Source of the DNA: Prauserella_A sp040645195
GTDB lineage: Bacteria > Actinomycetota > Actinomycetes > Mycobacteriales > Pseudonocardiaceae
Length of the DNA: 64,000 nucleotides
Assembly (NCBI RefSeq): GCF_040645195.1
Contig: NZ_JBEYXW010000017.1
Location: forward strand, 1 to 64,000
Reading direction: 5' to 3'
Each line of letters starts with the position of its first letter. The first letter of the stretch is position 1. The notes under the pieces were generated by a model. That model did no database searches. It was not told the origin of the DNA and saw only the letters and a program-made list of their open reading frames with translations. The position numbers were made by a program, and so were the translations under genes. Below are positions 51,107 through 58,491 of the stretch, piece by piece.

Positions 51107-52246
51107 TCAGGTCCTTTCCAGCTGCACCACGAGGCCCTGTGAGTCGGATTCGGCCCCGGCGATCCGGCACTGCCGCAGCGGTCCGGGCAGCGCGACGAGC
51201 CGCCGGAAACCGTCCACTGTGATCGCGAGGTCGTCGTCGACGCGAGCCAGCTCCACCGCGGCGTTTCTGGTCAGTGGCAACGCAACCCGCAGTTGGTAAC
51301 CATGGTCCACTTCGGACACCTGCAGCAGCGGGACGAGGTTCTGTCCCGCTCCGGCGAGCGGGCCGGTGCTGCCGTAGAGCTCATCAGCGATCTCCAGCAA
51401 CGCCGGCAGCCCGACGGGTTCGCTGGCGCGGTGCTCGACCGAGCGGAGCATGCCGTCGACGAGGCCGGCGCGGCGCAGTTCGGCCAGTACCTCGTCCTGC
51501 TCAGCGCGGCGGGTACGCAACCACGACGCCGCCGCCCCGCGCCACAGCCCCGGCGCGGGCATCAGCCGGTTGGCGATCAGGCCGTCCACCCGGATTCCGC
51601 GCAGTGCCAGCGAGGTCAGCATGCGCCGGGTCTCGGCGACGACCACGCGCTCGGGTGTCAGCACGAGCCGCACGCGGGTGGTCTCCGGATCGGTCAGCAG
51701 AGCGCGCAGCGACTCGAGATGCCCGGTGAGCCGCGTGATGGACCTCGCCAGCGACGAGAGCCTGCTCGCACGGCCGTACATGCGGGCGAGATAGCCGGAC
51801 ACCGCCTCGGGCAGTGCCAGCAGGCGCAGGGTCTCCGCGGTCGGGCCGCAGTCGACGAGCACGGCCTCCCACGGCCCCGTCTCGGCGAGCCGCCGCACCT
51901 CGGTGAGCGCGAGCAGCTCGTCGACACCCGGCAGCACGGTGAGCTCCTCGGCGTCGAGGGCGTCGAGCCCCGCACCGGTGACGAGTGCGGACCGCAACCG
52001 GCCGCGTAGCGTGTGCCAGGTGCTGTCGGCGAGCGCGCGCGCGTCGATCTGCACGCCGTGCAGGCAGGTGTCCAGCTCGGTCGGATCAGCGCCGAGCGGC
52101 CTGCCGAAGGCGTCGCCGAGCGAGTGCGCGGGATCGGTGGACACCACGAGTGTCTTGCTGCCCCGGCCGGCGAGCGCGGCGGCGCTCGCAGCGGCGAGGG
52201 TCGTCTTGCCGACGCCCCCCTTGCCGGTGAACAGCAGTACCCGCAA
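51107..52246 (-). CDS. ArsA-family (GET3-like) ATPase
   Basis: A 379-residue deviant-Walker P-loop ATPase: LRVLLFTGKGGVGKTTLAAASAAAL (residues 1-25, GKGGVGKT), switch I VVSTDPAHSLGDAFG, switch II VLVDCGPTAETLRLLALP. The A-loop and C-terminal beta domain (GYQLRVALPLTRNAAVELARVDDDLAI) are present. No arsenite-binding Cys cluster, so arsenic export is unlikely; targeting or trafficking of a membrane protein or lipid protein, as in Get3, is more plausible. Start TTG at 52246, 3 bp before the end of the SRPBCC gene. From memory, the length equals M. tuberculosis Rv2184c. Confidence 0.85.
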   Translation of the reverse strand: MRVLLFTGKGGVGKTTLAAASAAALAGRGSKTLVVSTDPAHSLGDAFGRPLGADPTELDTCLHGVQIDARALADSTWHTLRGRLRSALVTGAGLDALDAEELTVLPGVDELLALTEVRRLAETGPWEAVLVDCGPTAETLRLLALPEAVSGYLARMYGRASRLSSLARSITRLTGHLESLRALLTDPETTRVRLVLTPERVVVAETRRMLTSLALRGIRVDGLIANRLMPAPGLWRGAAASWLRTRRAEQDEVLAELRRAGLVDGMLRSVEHRASEPVGLPALLEIADELYGSTGPLAGAGQNLVPLLQVSEVDHGYQLRVALPLTRNAAVELARVDDDLAITVDGFRRLVALPGPLRQCRIAGAESDSQGLVVQLERT

Positions 52247-52248
52247 GC

Positions 52249-52689
52249 TCAGACCTTGTCCTCGACACGGCGCTTGAGCTCCTTCAGCGCGGTGTCCATG
52301 ATCATCTTTTCCGCTTTGCGGCGCAGCAGGCCGATCATCGGCAGTACGAGCTCCACCGCCAGCGTGTAGGTGACCTTCGTGTGATCGCCCTCGGGGTGAA
52401 GCTGGTACCGGCCGTTCTGCGCCTTCTGCATCTGCCCGCGGACCAGCCGCCAGCTCACCGAGAGGCCGTCGTCGGCCCAGTCGTACTCCAGGGTGTAGAT
52501 GTCCTTGACCGGCCCCGAGTCGAGGGTGAACTTGACCTGCCGGGCCCGGCCGGAGCCGTCGACACCGAGCACCTCCGTCTCCTGGACCGCCTTGGCCCAC
52601 TCCGGATAGGCGGGGAGGTCGGCGATGACGGCCATGATCTGCTCCGGCCGGGCCTCGACCTCGATGGATTGCGTGGACTGCTCCGCCAT
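52249..52689 (-). CDS. SRPBCC (cyclase/dehydrase) family protein, Rv2185c type
   Basis: A 146-residue helix-grip protein: EQSTQSIEVEARPEQIMAVIADLPAYPEWAKAVQETEVLG at the start, hydrophobic cavity strands (TLEYDWADDGLSVSWRLVRGQMQKAQNGRY) and a long C-terminal helix (EKMIMDTALKELKRRVEDK). It binds a hydrophobic ligand, probably a lipid or polyketide-like compound. It is between the phosphoesterase (26 bp) and the ArsA-like ATPase (3-bp gap) in the seven-gene operon. The in-frame region upstream to 53274 is antisense noise. Confidence 0.83.
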   Translation of the reverse strand: MAEQSTQSIEVEARPEQIMAVIADLPAYPEWAKAVQETEVLGVDGSGRARQVKFTLDSGPVKDIYTLEYDWADDGLSVSWRLVRGQMQKAQNGRYQLHPEGDHTKVTYTLAVELVLPMIGLLRRKAEKMIMDTALKELKRRVEDKV

Positions 52690-52715
52690 GCCGCTGAGCG
52701 TAGCGGTCCGCGTGC

Positions 52716-53504
52716 TCACCAGCGCAGCACGTACGGGCGTGCCGTCTGTTTGAAATGGCCCACGTTGCGGCATTCGGTCCGGCCGGAGCGCGAGCGGGCC
52801 GCCAGTGGCTGGTGGACGTGCCCGAACAGCGACCAGCGCGGCTGCTCGCCGTGGATCAGCTCCAGCAGAGCAGACGACCCGATCTCGGCCCGCCGCGCGA
52901 CGACGTCGTAGGTCAGCTCCGGCAGCGCAGGCGGCACGTGGCTGCACAGCACGTCGATGCCGCTCAGCGTAGCCACGGCCGCGTCGAACTCCTCCCGCGC
53001 ACGCAGGTAGGGCCGCCAGATCCCGCCGCGGCGCGGCACCACCCCGTCCGGCAGCAACCCACCGCCGACGAAACCGAAGCGCAGTCCGCCGATCTCCACG
53101 ACCCGGCCGTCGACGAGCCGGACCCCCGGCCCCACGAACTCCGGCCACAACCCCGGTGCGTCGACATTGCCCGGTAACGCGTACGTCGGTGCTGTCAGTG
53201 CGCCGAACAGCGTGGCGTACTGCTCGCGGATGGCCTCGTCGACCGCGGCGGCGGGATTGCTCAGCGTCGCCCACAGTGACCGGGAGAAAGCCACCGTCTC
53301 GGCCCGCGAGCCCTCGCGGCGCAACCGCGCGAAGGTGCTCACCTGCTCGGCGCCGAACAACGTGCCCAGAATGCCGTTGCCGTGCTCGTGGTAGTCGACG
53401 AAGTCGATCAGGTCACCGAGCACGACCAGCGCATCGGCGCCATCTCCGGCTCTGGCCAGTGCATCGGCGTTGCCGTGCACGTCGGACACGACATGTACCC
53501 GCAC
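52716..53504 (-). CDS. Metallophosphoesterase
   Basis: A 262-residue calcineurin-like phosphoesterase. Dimetal motifs in order: VVSDVHGNADAL (D-x-H), VVLGDLIDFVD (GD-x-x-D, as GDLID), ALPGNVDAP (GN, with D where GNH/GNHD is common), VLCSHVPPALP (H), SLFGHVHQP (GH-x-H). The GNVD instead of GNHD is a real variation of the third motif seen in part of the family. Starts with GTG. Substrate unknown. It is 16 bp downstream of the first SRPBCC gene. Confidence 0.85.
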   Translation of the reverse strand: MRVHVVSDVHGNADALARAGDGADALVVLGDLIDFVDYHEHGNGILGTLFGAEQVSTFARLRREGSRAETVAFSRSLWATLSNPAAAVDEAIREQYATLFGALTAPTYALPGNVDAPGLWPEFVGPGVRLVDGRVVEIGGLRFGFVGGGLLPDGVVPRRGGIWRPYLRAREEFDAAVATLSGIDVLCSHVPPALPELTYDVVARRAEIGSSALLELIHGEQPRWSLFGHVHQPLAARSRSGRTECRNVGHFKQTARPYVLRW

Positions 53505-53520
53505 GCGGCCAGCTTAGAGC

Positions 53521-53925
53521 TCATCCCGTGTGCGGCGGCACGCCCGGTTCCCGGCCGTCCTCGAGCACCTGCTTGAGCTCCAGCGCGATCGCCTTGGCGG
53601 CGCGAGCACGGCGATCGAACTCGCGGCGCAGCTCCCGCGGGCGTAGCGGGTGCGCGGGAGCCGGCGTCGCGCGCAGGAAGTAGTGCAGCAGCGTGCCGTC
53701 CAGGACGGGCTCGAGCCAGACCTCCATCGTGCCGACCAGTGCACCGCGCACGGTCCAGCGCAGACCCTGGTCACCGCGGTCGGTATAGACTTCCAGCACC
53801 AGGTCCGGCCAGTATTTGGCCCACGAACGAGGGTCCGCGAACGCCGCGGCGACCGTGCTCGGGGGCACCACGAGGAACGTTTCGTCAACGATGTCCAGCG
53901 CGGGTGCGTTCTCGGAGGCCAACAC
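53521..53925 (-). CDS. SRPBCC family protein, first gene of the ArsA operon
   Basis: A 134-residue helix-grip protein: LDIVDETFLVVPPSTVAAAFADPRSWAKYWPDLVLEVYTDRGDQGLRW, TMEVWLEPVLDGTLLHYFLRATP and a final long helix (RREFDRRARAAKAIALELKQVLE). It is a second START-like protein in the same operon, unlike the downstream one in sequence. The GTG at 53925 has no strong SD, so the exact start is uncertain; a TTG is next. It is divergent from the fadD15-like gene, sharing the 53970-54001 dyad. Confidence 0.78.
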   Translation of the reverse strand: MLASENAPALDIVDETFLVVPPSTVAAAFADPRSWAKYWPDLVLEVYTDRGDQGLRWTVRGALVGTMEVWLEPVLDGTLLHYFLRATPAPAHPLRPRELRREFDRRARAAKAIALELKQVLEDGREPGVPPHTG

Positions 53926-53969
53926 TGGTGCAGAATGACATGCTCAGCAGATCGGGCTGCCTCGCCCAT

Positions 53970-54001
53970 GGTCAACCGAGCGACTAGCCGCTAGGTTGAC
54001 C
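53970..54001. promoter_or_regulatory. Perfect dyad in the SRPBCC/fadD15 divergent promoter
   Basis: GGTCAACC (53970-53977) and GGTTGACC (53994-54001) are exact inverted repeats 16 bp apart. TAGGTT (53992-53997) overlaps the right arm and may be the plus-strand -10. Such a site could let one repressor, sensing acyl-CoA, control both divergent units. Confidence 0.5.
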
Positions 54002-54032
54002 GGCGAAGAGCGCAGCGGACACGGAGGTTGAC

Positions 54033-55829
54033 GTGCGCGAGTACAGCGCCCCCGCTCAGCGTGCGGTCGCCGACGACGAGAACATGTCGGACGTCGTGTG
54101 GGCCAACGCCGAGCGGTTCGGGGACACGGTGAGTTTCCGTCGCCAGCTGGACGGCTCCTGGCGGGACGTGACCGCACGCGACTTCGCCGCCGAGGTGCTC
54201 GCGGTCACCAAGGGCCTGGTCAAGGCCGGGATCCAGCACGGCGACCGGGTCGGCCTCATGTCGAAGACCCGGTACGAGTGGACACTGATCGACTTCGCGA
54301 TCTGGGCCGCTGGTGCCGTGACCGTCCCCATCTACGAGACCTCGTCGGCAGAACAGGTCCACTGGATCCTGTCGGACTCCGGCGCCAAGGCCTTGTTCGT
54401 CGAGACCGCCGCGCACAGTGCGACCCTCGCCGAGGTCCGCGACCGCCTGCCCGCGCTGGAGCACGCGTGGCAGATCGACGGCGACGAGGCCGCGATCGCC
54501 GAGCTCACGACACTCGGCGCGGAGCTGCCCGACGACGAGATACACACCCGCCGCCGGGCGGTGCGGGCGGGTGAGCTCGCCACGATCGTCTACACCTCGG
54601 GCACCACCGGCCGCCCGAAGGGGGTCGAGCTGACCCACCGCAACCTACTGGCCGAGGTACGTGCGGACATCGACGCCTTCCCGCAGCTGATGGCCAAGGG
54701 CAACTCGCTGCTGGTGTTCCTGCCGCTGGCGCACATCCTGGCGCGCGCGATCGCGCTCACGGCGTTCACGTCACGGGCCACGCTCGGGCACACCGCCGAC
54801 ATCAAGGACCTCGTCGCCGACCTCGGCACGTTCCGGCCGACGTTCGTCGTGGCGGTGCCGCGCGTGTTCGAGAAGGTCTACAACGGTGCGAAGCTCAAGG
54901 CCCACTCCACGGGCAAGGGCAAGATCTTCGACGCGGCCGAGGCCACCGCGGTCGCCTACAGCGAGGCCACGGACGCCGGCGGCCCCGGGCTGGGACTGCG
55001 GCTCAAGCACGCGGTGTTCGACAGGCTGGTCTACACCAAGCTGCGGGCCGCGCTGGGTGGCCGGTGCATTGCCGCCGTGTCCGGTGGCGCGCCGCTGGGC
55101 ACCAGGCTCGCACACTTCTTCCGCGGCATCGGCGTGCCGGTGTTCGAGGGCTACGGACTCACCGAGACCTCGGCGGCGGCGAACGTCAACACCGAGACCG
55201 CGTTCAAGGTCGGCACGGTGGGCAAGCCGGTGGCCGGGACGTCGGTGCGCATTGCCGATGACGGCGAGGTGCTGCTCAAGGGCGACGTGGTGTTCGGCGC
55301 CTACTGGAACAACGAGCAGGCCACCGCGGAGTCGCTCGAGGACGGCTGGTTCCGCACCGGCGACCTCGGCGAGCTCGACGACCAGGGCTTCCTCAAGATC
55401 ACCGGCCGGAAGAAGGAGATCATCGTCACGGCGGGCGGCAAGAACGTGGCGCCGTCCCTGCTGGAAGACGCGCTCAAGGCCAGCCCGTTGATCAGTCAGG
55501 CCATGGTGGTCGGCGATCAGCGGCCGTTCATCGGTGTGCTGGTGACGATCGATGAGGAGTTCTTCCCGACCTGGAAGTCGCAGCAGGGCAAACCGGCGAA
55601 CGCGACGGTGTCCGAGCTGGCGAACGACCCCGACCTGCGGGCCGCGGTCCAGGAGGCGATCGACGCGGCCAACAAGCACGTGTCCCATGCGGAGTCGATC
55701 AGGAAGTTCACCATCCTGCCGAGTGACTTCACCGAGGCGGGCGGCGAGATCACCCCAAGCCTGAAGCTCAAGCGCAACGTGGTGAGCAAGACCTACGCCG
55801 GCGCGATCGACTCCCTTTACGCGGGGTGA
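54033..55829 (+). CDS. fadD15: Long-chain fatty-acid-CoA ligase (FadD15-like)
   Basis: A 598-residue AMP-forming acyl-CoA synthetase. P-loop ATIVYTSGTTGRPKGVELTHRNLLAEV (about residues 182-208), VSGGAPLGTRLAHFF, the adenylate motif FEGYGLTETSAAANVN, GWFRTGDLGELDDQGFLKITGRKKEIIVTAGGKNVAPSLLED with the hinge Asp and Lys, and a C-terminal Lys in NVVSKTYAG. The length matches mycobacterial FadD15 (600 aa). The GTG follows GGAGG at 6 bp. It activates fatty acids for phospholipid synthesis or oxidation; plsC lies nearby. Its end overlaps the convergent TetR gene by 13 bp. Confidence 0.92.
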   Translation: MREYSAPAQRAVADDENMSDVVWANAERFGDTVSFRRQLDGSWRDVTARDFAAEVLAVTKGLVKAGIQHGDRVGLMSKTRYEWTLIDFAIWAAGAVTVPIYETSSAEQVHWILSDSGAKALFVETAAHSATLAEVRDRLPALEHAWQIDGDEAAIAELTTLGAELPDDEIHTRRRAVRAGELATIVYTSGTTGRPKGVELTHRNLLAEVRADIDAFPQLMAKGNSLLVFLPLAHILARAIALTAFTSRATLGHTADIKDLVADLGTFRPTFVVAVPRVFEKVYNGAKLKAHSTGKGKIFDAAEATAVAYSEATDAGGPGLGLRLKHAVFDRLVYTKLRAALGGRCIAAVSGGAPLGTRLAHFFRGIGVPVFEGYGLTETSAAANVNTETAFKVGTVGKPVAGTSVRIADDGEVLLKGDVVFGAYWNNEQATAESLEDGWFRTGDLGELDDQGFLKITGRKKEIIVTAGGKNVAPSLLEDALKASPLISQAMVVGDQRPFIGVLVTIDEEFFPTWKSQQGKPANATVSELANDPDLRAAVQEAIDAANKHVSHAESIRKFTILPSDFTEAGGEITPSLKLKRNVVSKTYAGAIDSLYAG

Positions 55830-56560
55830 GGCGGCTGCGGCAGCGTGGCCTCGATGCCCGCGATGACGCGGTCGAGTGACCGTTCGAAGCGAATATCGGG
55901 ATCGACGTGCGGCGTCTTCGCCTCGATGACGACGCGGGAGAAGTAGGGGTAGTCCCCGCTGCGGATCACGGACTCGACGTACGGCCCCATCGAGCGCTGC
56001 ACCTCGGCCTCGTCGACGCTGCCGAAGTACTCGCAGACGGCGAGCTCGTTGCGCACGAAACCGTCGACCCAGGTGTTGACCATCCCGATGGTCTCGAACA
56101 TCTCGTCGATGCTGAGGCCCAGACCGTCCATGATGGACATCGCGCGTTCGAAACCGCGCAGCATGTTCGGCCCGAACGCGGGCCGCCCGGCCCAGACGGT
56201 GGACAGCCACGGGTGGGCCAGCACCGCGACCCGGTGTCCCCGGATGATCGTGCGCAGATCCTCCCGCCAGTCACCGGACAGCTCCGGCCAGTTCGCGCGC
56301 CCGAGCATCCGGTCGGCCATCAGCTCGACGAGACCCTCCTTGCTGTCGACGTAGCGGTACAGGCTCATCGCGCCCGTGCCGAGCCTGGCGGCGACCTTGC
56401 GCATCGACACGGCGTCGATGCCCTGCTCGTCGGCGATGTCGATGCCCGCATCGGCGATCTGGTCGCGACTGTAGGCCGGCGCCGGTCCACGCGAGCGGAC
56501 CGGCTCGGGGTCCCACACCCGCATCCGCGCCCTCAGTGGCGACTCGCGACGCTGTGCCAC
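55817..56560 (-). CDS. TetR/AcrR family regulator of the adjacent ABC exporter
   Basis: A 247-residue repressor. N-terminal HTH: YSRDQIADAGIDIADEQGIDAVSMRKVAARLGTGAMSLYRYVDSKEGLVELMADRML (about residues 30-85). The C-terminal TetR_C domain has the pattern RGHRVAVLAHPWLSTVWAGRPAFGPNMLRGFERAM, common to drug-exporter regulators. The GTG at 56560 follows GGAGA. It is divergent from the ABC exporter genes, the classical layout for a TetR repressor that senses the exported compound. Confidence 0.88.
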   Translation of the reverse strand: MAQRRESPLRARMRVWDPEPVRSRGPAPAYSRDQIADAGIDIADEQGIDAVSMRKVAARLGTGAMSLYRYVDSKEGLVELMADRMLGRANWPELSGDWREDLRTIIRGHRVAVLAHPWLSTVWAGRPAFGPNMLRGFERAMSIMDGLGLSIDEMFETIGMVNTWVDGFVRNELAVCEYFGSVDEAEVQRSMGPYVESVIRSGDYPYFSRVVIEAKTPHVDPDIRFERSLDRVIAGIEATLPQPPHPA

Positions 56561-56588
56561 GCGTTCTCCTTCCGCGTAATCTCGTTGC

Positions 56589-56633
56589 GTACGATGTACT
56601 CGGTTGTGTACGGTCGCTGCTGCGTACATCGTA
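56589..56633. promoter_or_regulatory. Candidate TetR operator pair in the tetR/ABC gap
   Basis: GTACGATGTAC (56589-56599) and its exact reverse complement GTACATCGTAC (56623-56633) flank a third partial copy, TGTGTACGG, at about 56605-56613. The 95-bp gap between the divergent genes contains only these. They would let a TetR dimer pair shut both promoters. Confidence 0.65.
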
Positions 56634-56655
56634 CTCACTTACTTAAGGGGATTCC

Positions 56656-57633
56656 ATGGGACAACATGCGGGCGACGCTGTCGTCGTCGCCGAAGGTCTG
56701 CGCAAAAGATTCGGGGAGACGCAGGCACTCGACGGGCTCGACCTCACCGTGCCGACGGGCACGGTCTACGGCCTGCTGGGCCCGAACGGCGCGGGCAAGA
56801 GCACATCGGTCCGCGTCTTCGCCACACTCACCAAACCCGATGAGGGCCGGGCCACGGTCGCCGGGCACGACGTCGTGCGCGAGGCACCCGCCGTGCGCCG
56901 CCGGATCGGCCTCGCGGGGCAGCATGCGGCACTCGACGAGGACCTCACCGGCAGGGAGAACCTGCGCATCTTCGGCAGGCTCTTCCACCTCAGCCCAGCG
57001 CGTGCTCGCGCCAGGGCCGACGAGCTGCTCGAAAGGTTCAGCCTCGCCCACGCGGCGGACCGGCTGGTGAAGACCTACTCCGGCGGGATGCGCCGCAGGC
57101 TCGACCTGATCTCGAGTCTCATCGTCTCCCCCACCGTGCTGTTCCTCGACGAACCGACGACGGGGCTGGATCCGCGCAGCCGCAACGAGATCTGGGACAC
57201 CGTGCGCGAACTGGTGGCGCAGGGCACGACGGTGCTGCTCACCACGCAGTACCTCGACGAGGCCGACCAGCTCGCCCAGCACATCGCGGTGATCGACACC
57301 GGAAAGGTGATCGCGTCGGGCACACCGGACGAGCTGAAGGCGAAGATCGGCGGCCGCATCGACGTCGTGGTCAGCGACGCCACCGAGCTGCCCGATGCCG
57401 CGCGGGCCCTCGGCGCACTCGCCGGAAGCGGCGCCGCACCGGACATCGACGAGGACACCAAGCTGCTGAGCGTCCCGGTCGGCCTGGACTCCCTTGCCCT
57501 GCCCGAGATCGTGCGCCAGCTCGACCAGGCCGGGGTGAAGGCGTTGGACGTCGGGATCCGGCGGCCGACCCTCGACGAGGTGTTCCTGACGCTGACCGGC
57601 AAGCCCACCACCACCGAGGAGACCGCCCGATGA
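56656..57633 (+). CDS. ABC transporter ATP-binding protein, daunorubicin-resistance (DrrA) type
   Basis: A 325-residue exporter ATPase. Walker A GLLGPNGAGKST (about 38-49), Q-loop LAGQHAAL, signature YSGGMRRRLD, Walker B VLFLDEPTTGLDP, and H-loop LLTTQYLDEADQLAQHIAVID. The C-terminal DrrA-like extension (KALDVGIRRPTLDEVFLTLTG) is present; this is the subfamily of antibiotic and lipid exporters. It overlaps the permease start by ATGA. The predicted transported compound is unknown. Repression by the divergent TetR protein is likely. Confidence 0.92.
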   Translation: MGQHAGDAVVVAEGLRKRFGETQALDGLDLTVPTGTVYGLLGPNGAGKSTSVRVFATLTKPDEGRATVAGHDVVREAPAVRRRIGLAGQHAALDEDLTGRENLRIFGRLFHLSPARARARADELLERFSLAHAADRLVKTYSGGMRRRLDLISSLIVSPTVLFLDEPTTGLDPRSRNEIWDTVRELVAQGTTVLLTTQYLDEADQLAQHIAVIDTGKVIASGTPDELKAKIGGRIDVVVSDATELPDAARALGALAGSGAAPDIDEDTKLLSVPVGLDSLALPEIVRQLDQAGVKALDVGIRRPTLDEVFLTLTGKPTTTEETAR

Positions 57634-58439
57634 CCGCCACCGCCGTGCCGCTGCGCACCGGCCTCGCCGACGGGCTCACCATCATGAGCAGGAACCTGCT
57701 CAAACTCAAGCACCACCCGGGCCAGATCGCCGCGACGTTCGCCTTCCCGCTGGTCTCGGTCGTGCTGTTCGGCTACGTGTTCGGCAGCGCCATCCCCATT
57801 CCCGGCGGCGGAAACTACCGCGAGTACCTCATGCCGGGGTTGTTCGTCATGGGCACCGTGTTCGGCCTCATGGGGTCGATGACGGTGATCGCCAAGGACA
57901 ACGGCCTCGGTGTGATGGACCGGTACCGGTCGATGCCGATGGCCCGCTCAGCCGTCCCGTTCGGACAGACGGCGGCCGACCTCATCGTCGCGACCGGCAG
58001 CCTGGTCATCATGGCGGCCTGCGGGCTCCTGTTCGGCTGGCGGGCACACAACGGCATTGGTGCGACCGTCGGCGCGTTCGGCTTGTTGTTGCTGCTGCAG
58101 TACGCCATCTCCTGGATCGGCGTCTTCCTCGGTGCGCTGGCCAAGAACGAGGAGACCGCCGCCCGCATCGGCCCGCTGATCTTCCCGATCACGATGATCT
58201 CCAACGTCTTCGTTCCGACCGAGGGCATGCCCGCGGTGCTGCAGACGATCGCGGATTGGAACCCGGTCAGCGCGGCCACGATGGCGTGCCGGGAACTGTT
58301 CGGCAACCCGGGCATCCCGACGGGCGACCTGGCCTGGCCGCTGGCCAACCCGGTGCTGGCCACCGCCGGGTGGTGCGTCGTGCTGCTGGCGATCTTCGTG
58401 CCGCTGTCCGTGCGGCGGTTCAAGACCGCCGGTCTGTGA
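57630..58439 (+). CDS. ABC-2 type transporter permease (DrrB type)
   Basis: A 269-residue membrane subunit with six transmembrane segments: after an amphipathic N-terminus, FAFPLVSVVLFGYVFGSAI (about 35-55), then segments near 75, 125, 155, 185 and a last at about 240-260. It contains the ABC-2 family pattern LMPGLFVMGTVFGLMGSM. Its start overlaps the ATPase stop. A 15-bp hairpin terminator follows the stop by 4 bp. Together the two genes form a drug- or lipid-export ABC transporter. Confidence 0.9.
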   Translation: MTATAVPLRTGLADGLTIMSRNLLKLKHHPGQIAATFAFPLVSVVLFGYVFGSAIPIPGGGNYREYLMPGLFVMGTVFGLMGSMTVIAKDNGLGVMDRYRSMPMARSAVPFGQTAADLIVATGSLVIMAACGLLFGWRAHNGIGATVGAFGLLLLLQYAISWIGVFLGALAKNEETAARIGPLIFPITMISNVFVPTEGMPAVLQTIADWNPVSAATMACRELFGNPGIPTGDLAWPLANPVLATAGWCVVLLAIFVPLSVRRFKTAGL

Positions 58440-58443
58440 GTGC

Positions 58444-58486
58444 GGGCTTGCCCTTCCCAGCGTCGTCGACGGGGAAGGGCAAGCCC
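58444..58486. terminator. Strong bidirectional terminator between the ABC permease and pbpB
   Basis: GGGCTTGCCCTTCCC (58444-58458) and GGGAAGGGCAAGCCC (58472-58486) form a perfect 15-bp stem with a 13-base loop. The two flanking genes converge, so it can terminate both. Confidence 0.85.
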
Positions 58487-58491
58487 CGCGC

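Noticed and set aside
51107..52246. Arsenite-efflux ATPase
   Set aside because: ArsA fold is clear, but the metal-binding Cys triad and an adjacent arsB or arsR gene are missing.
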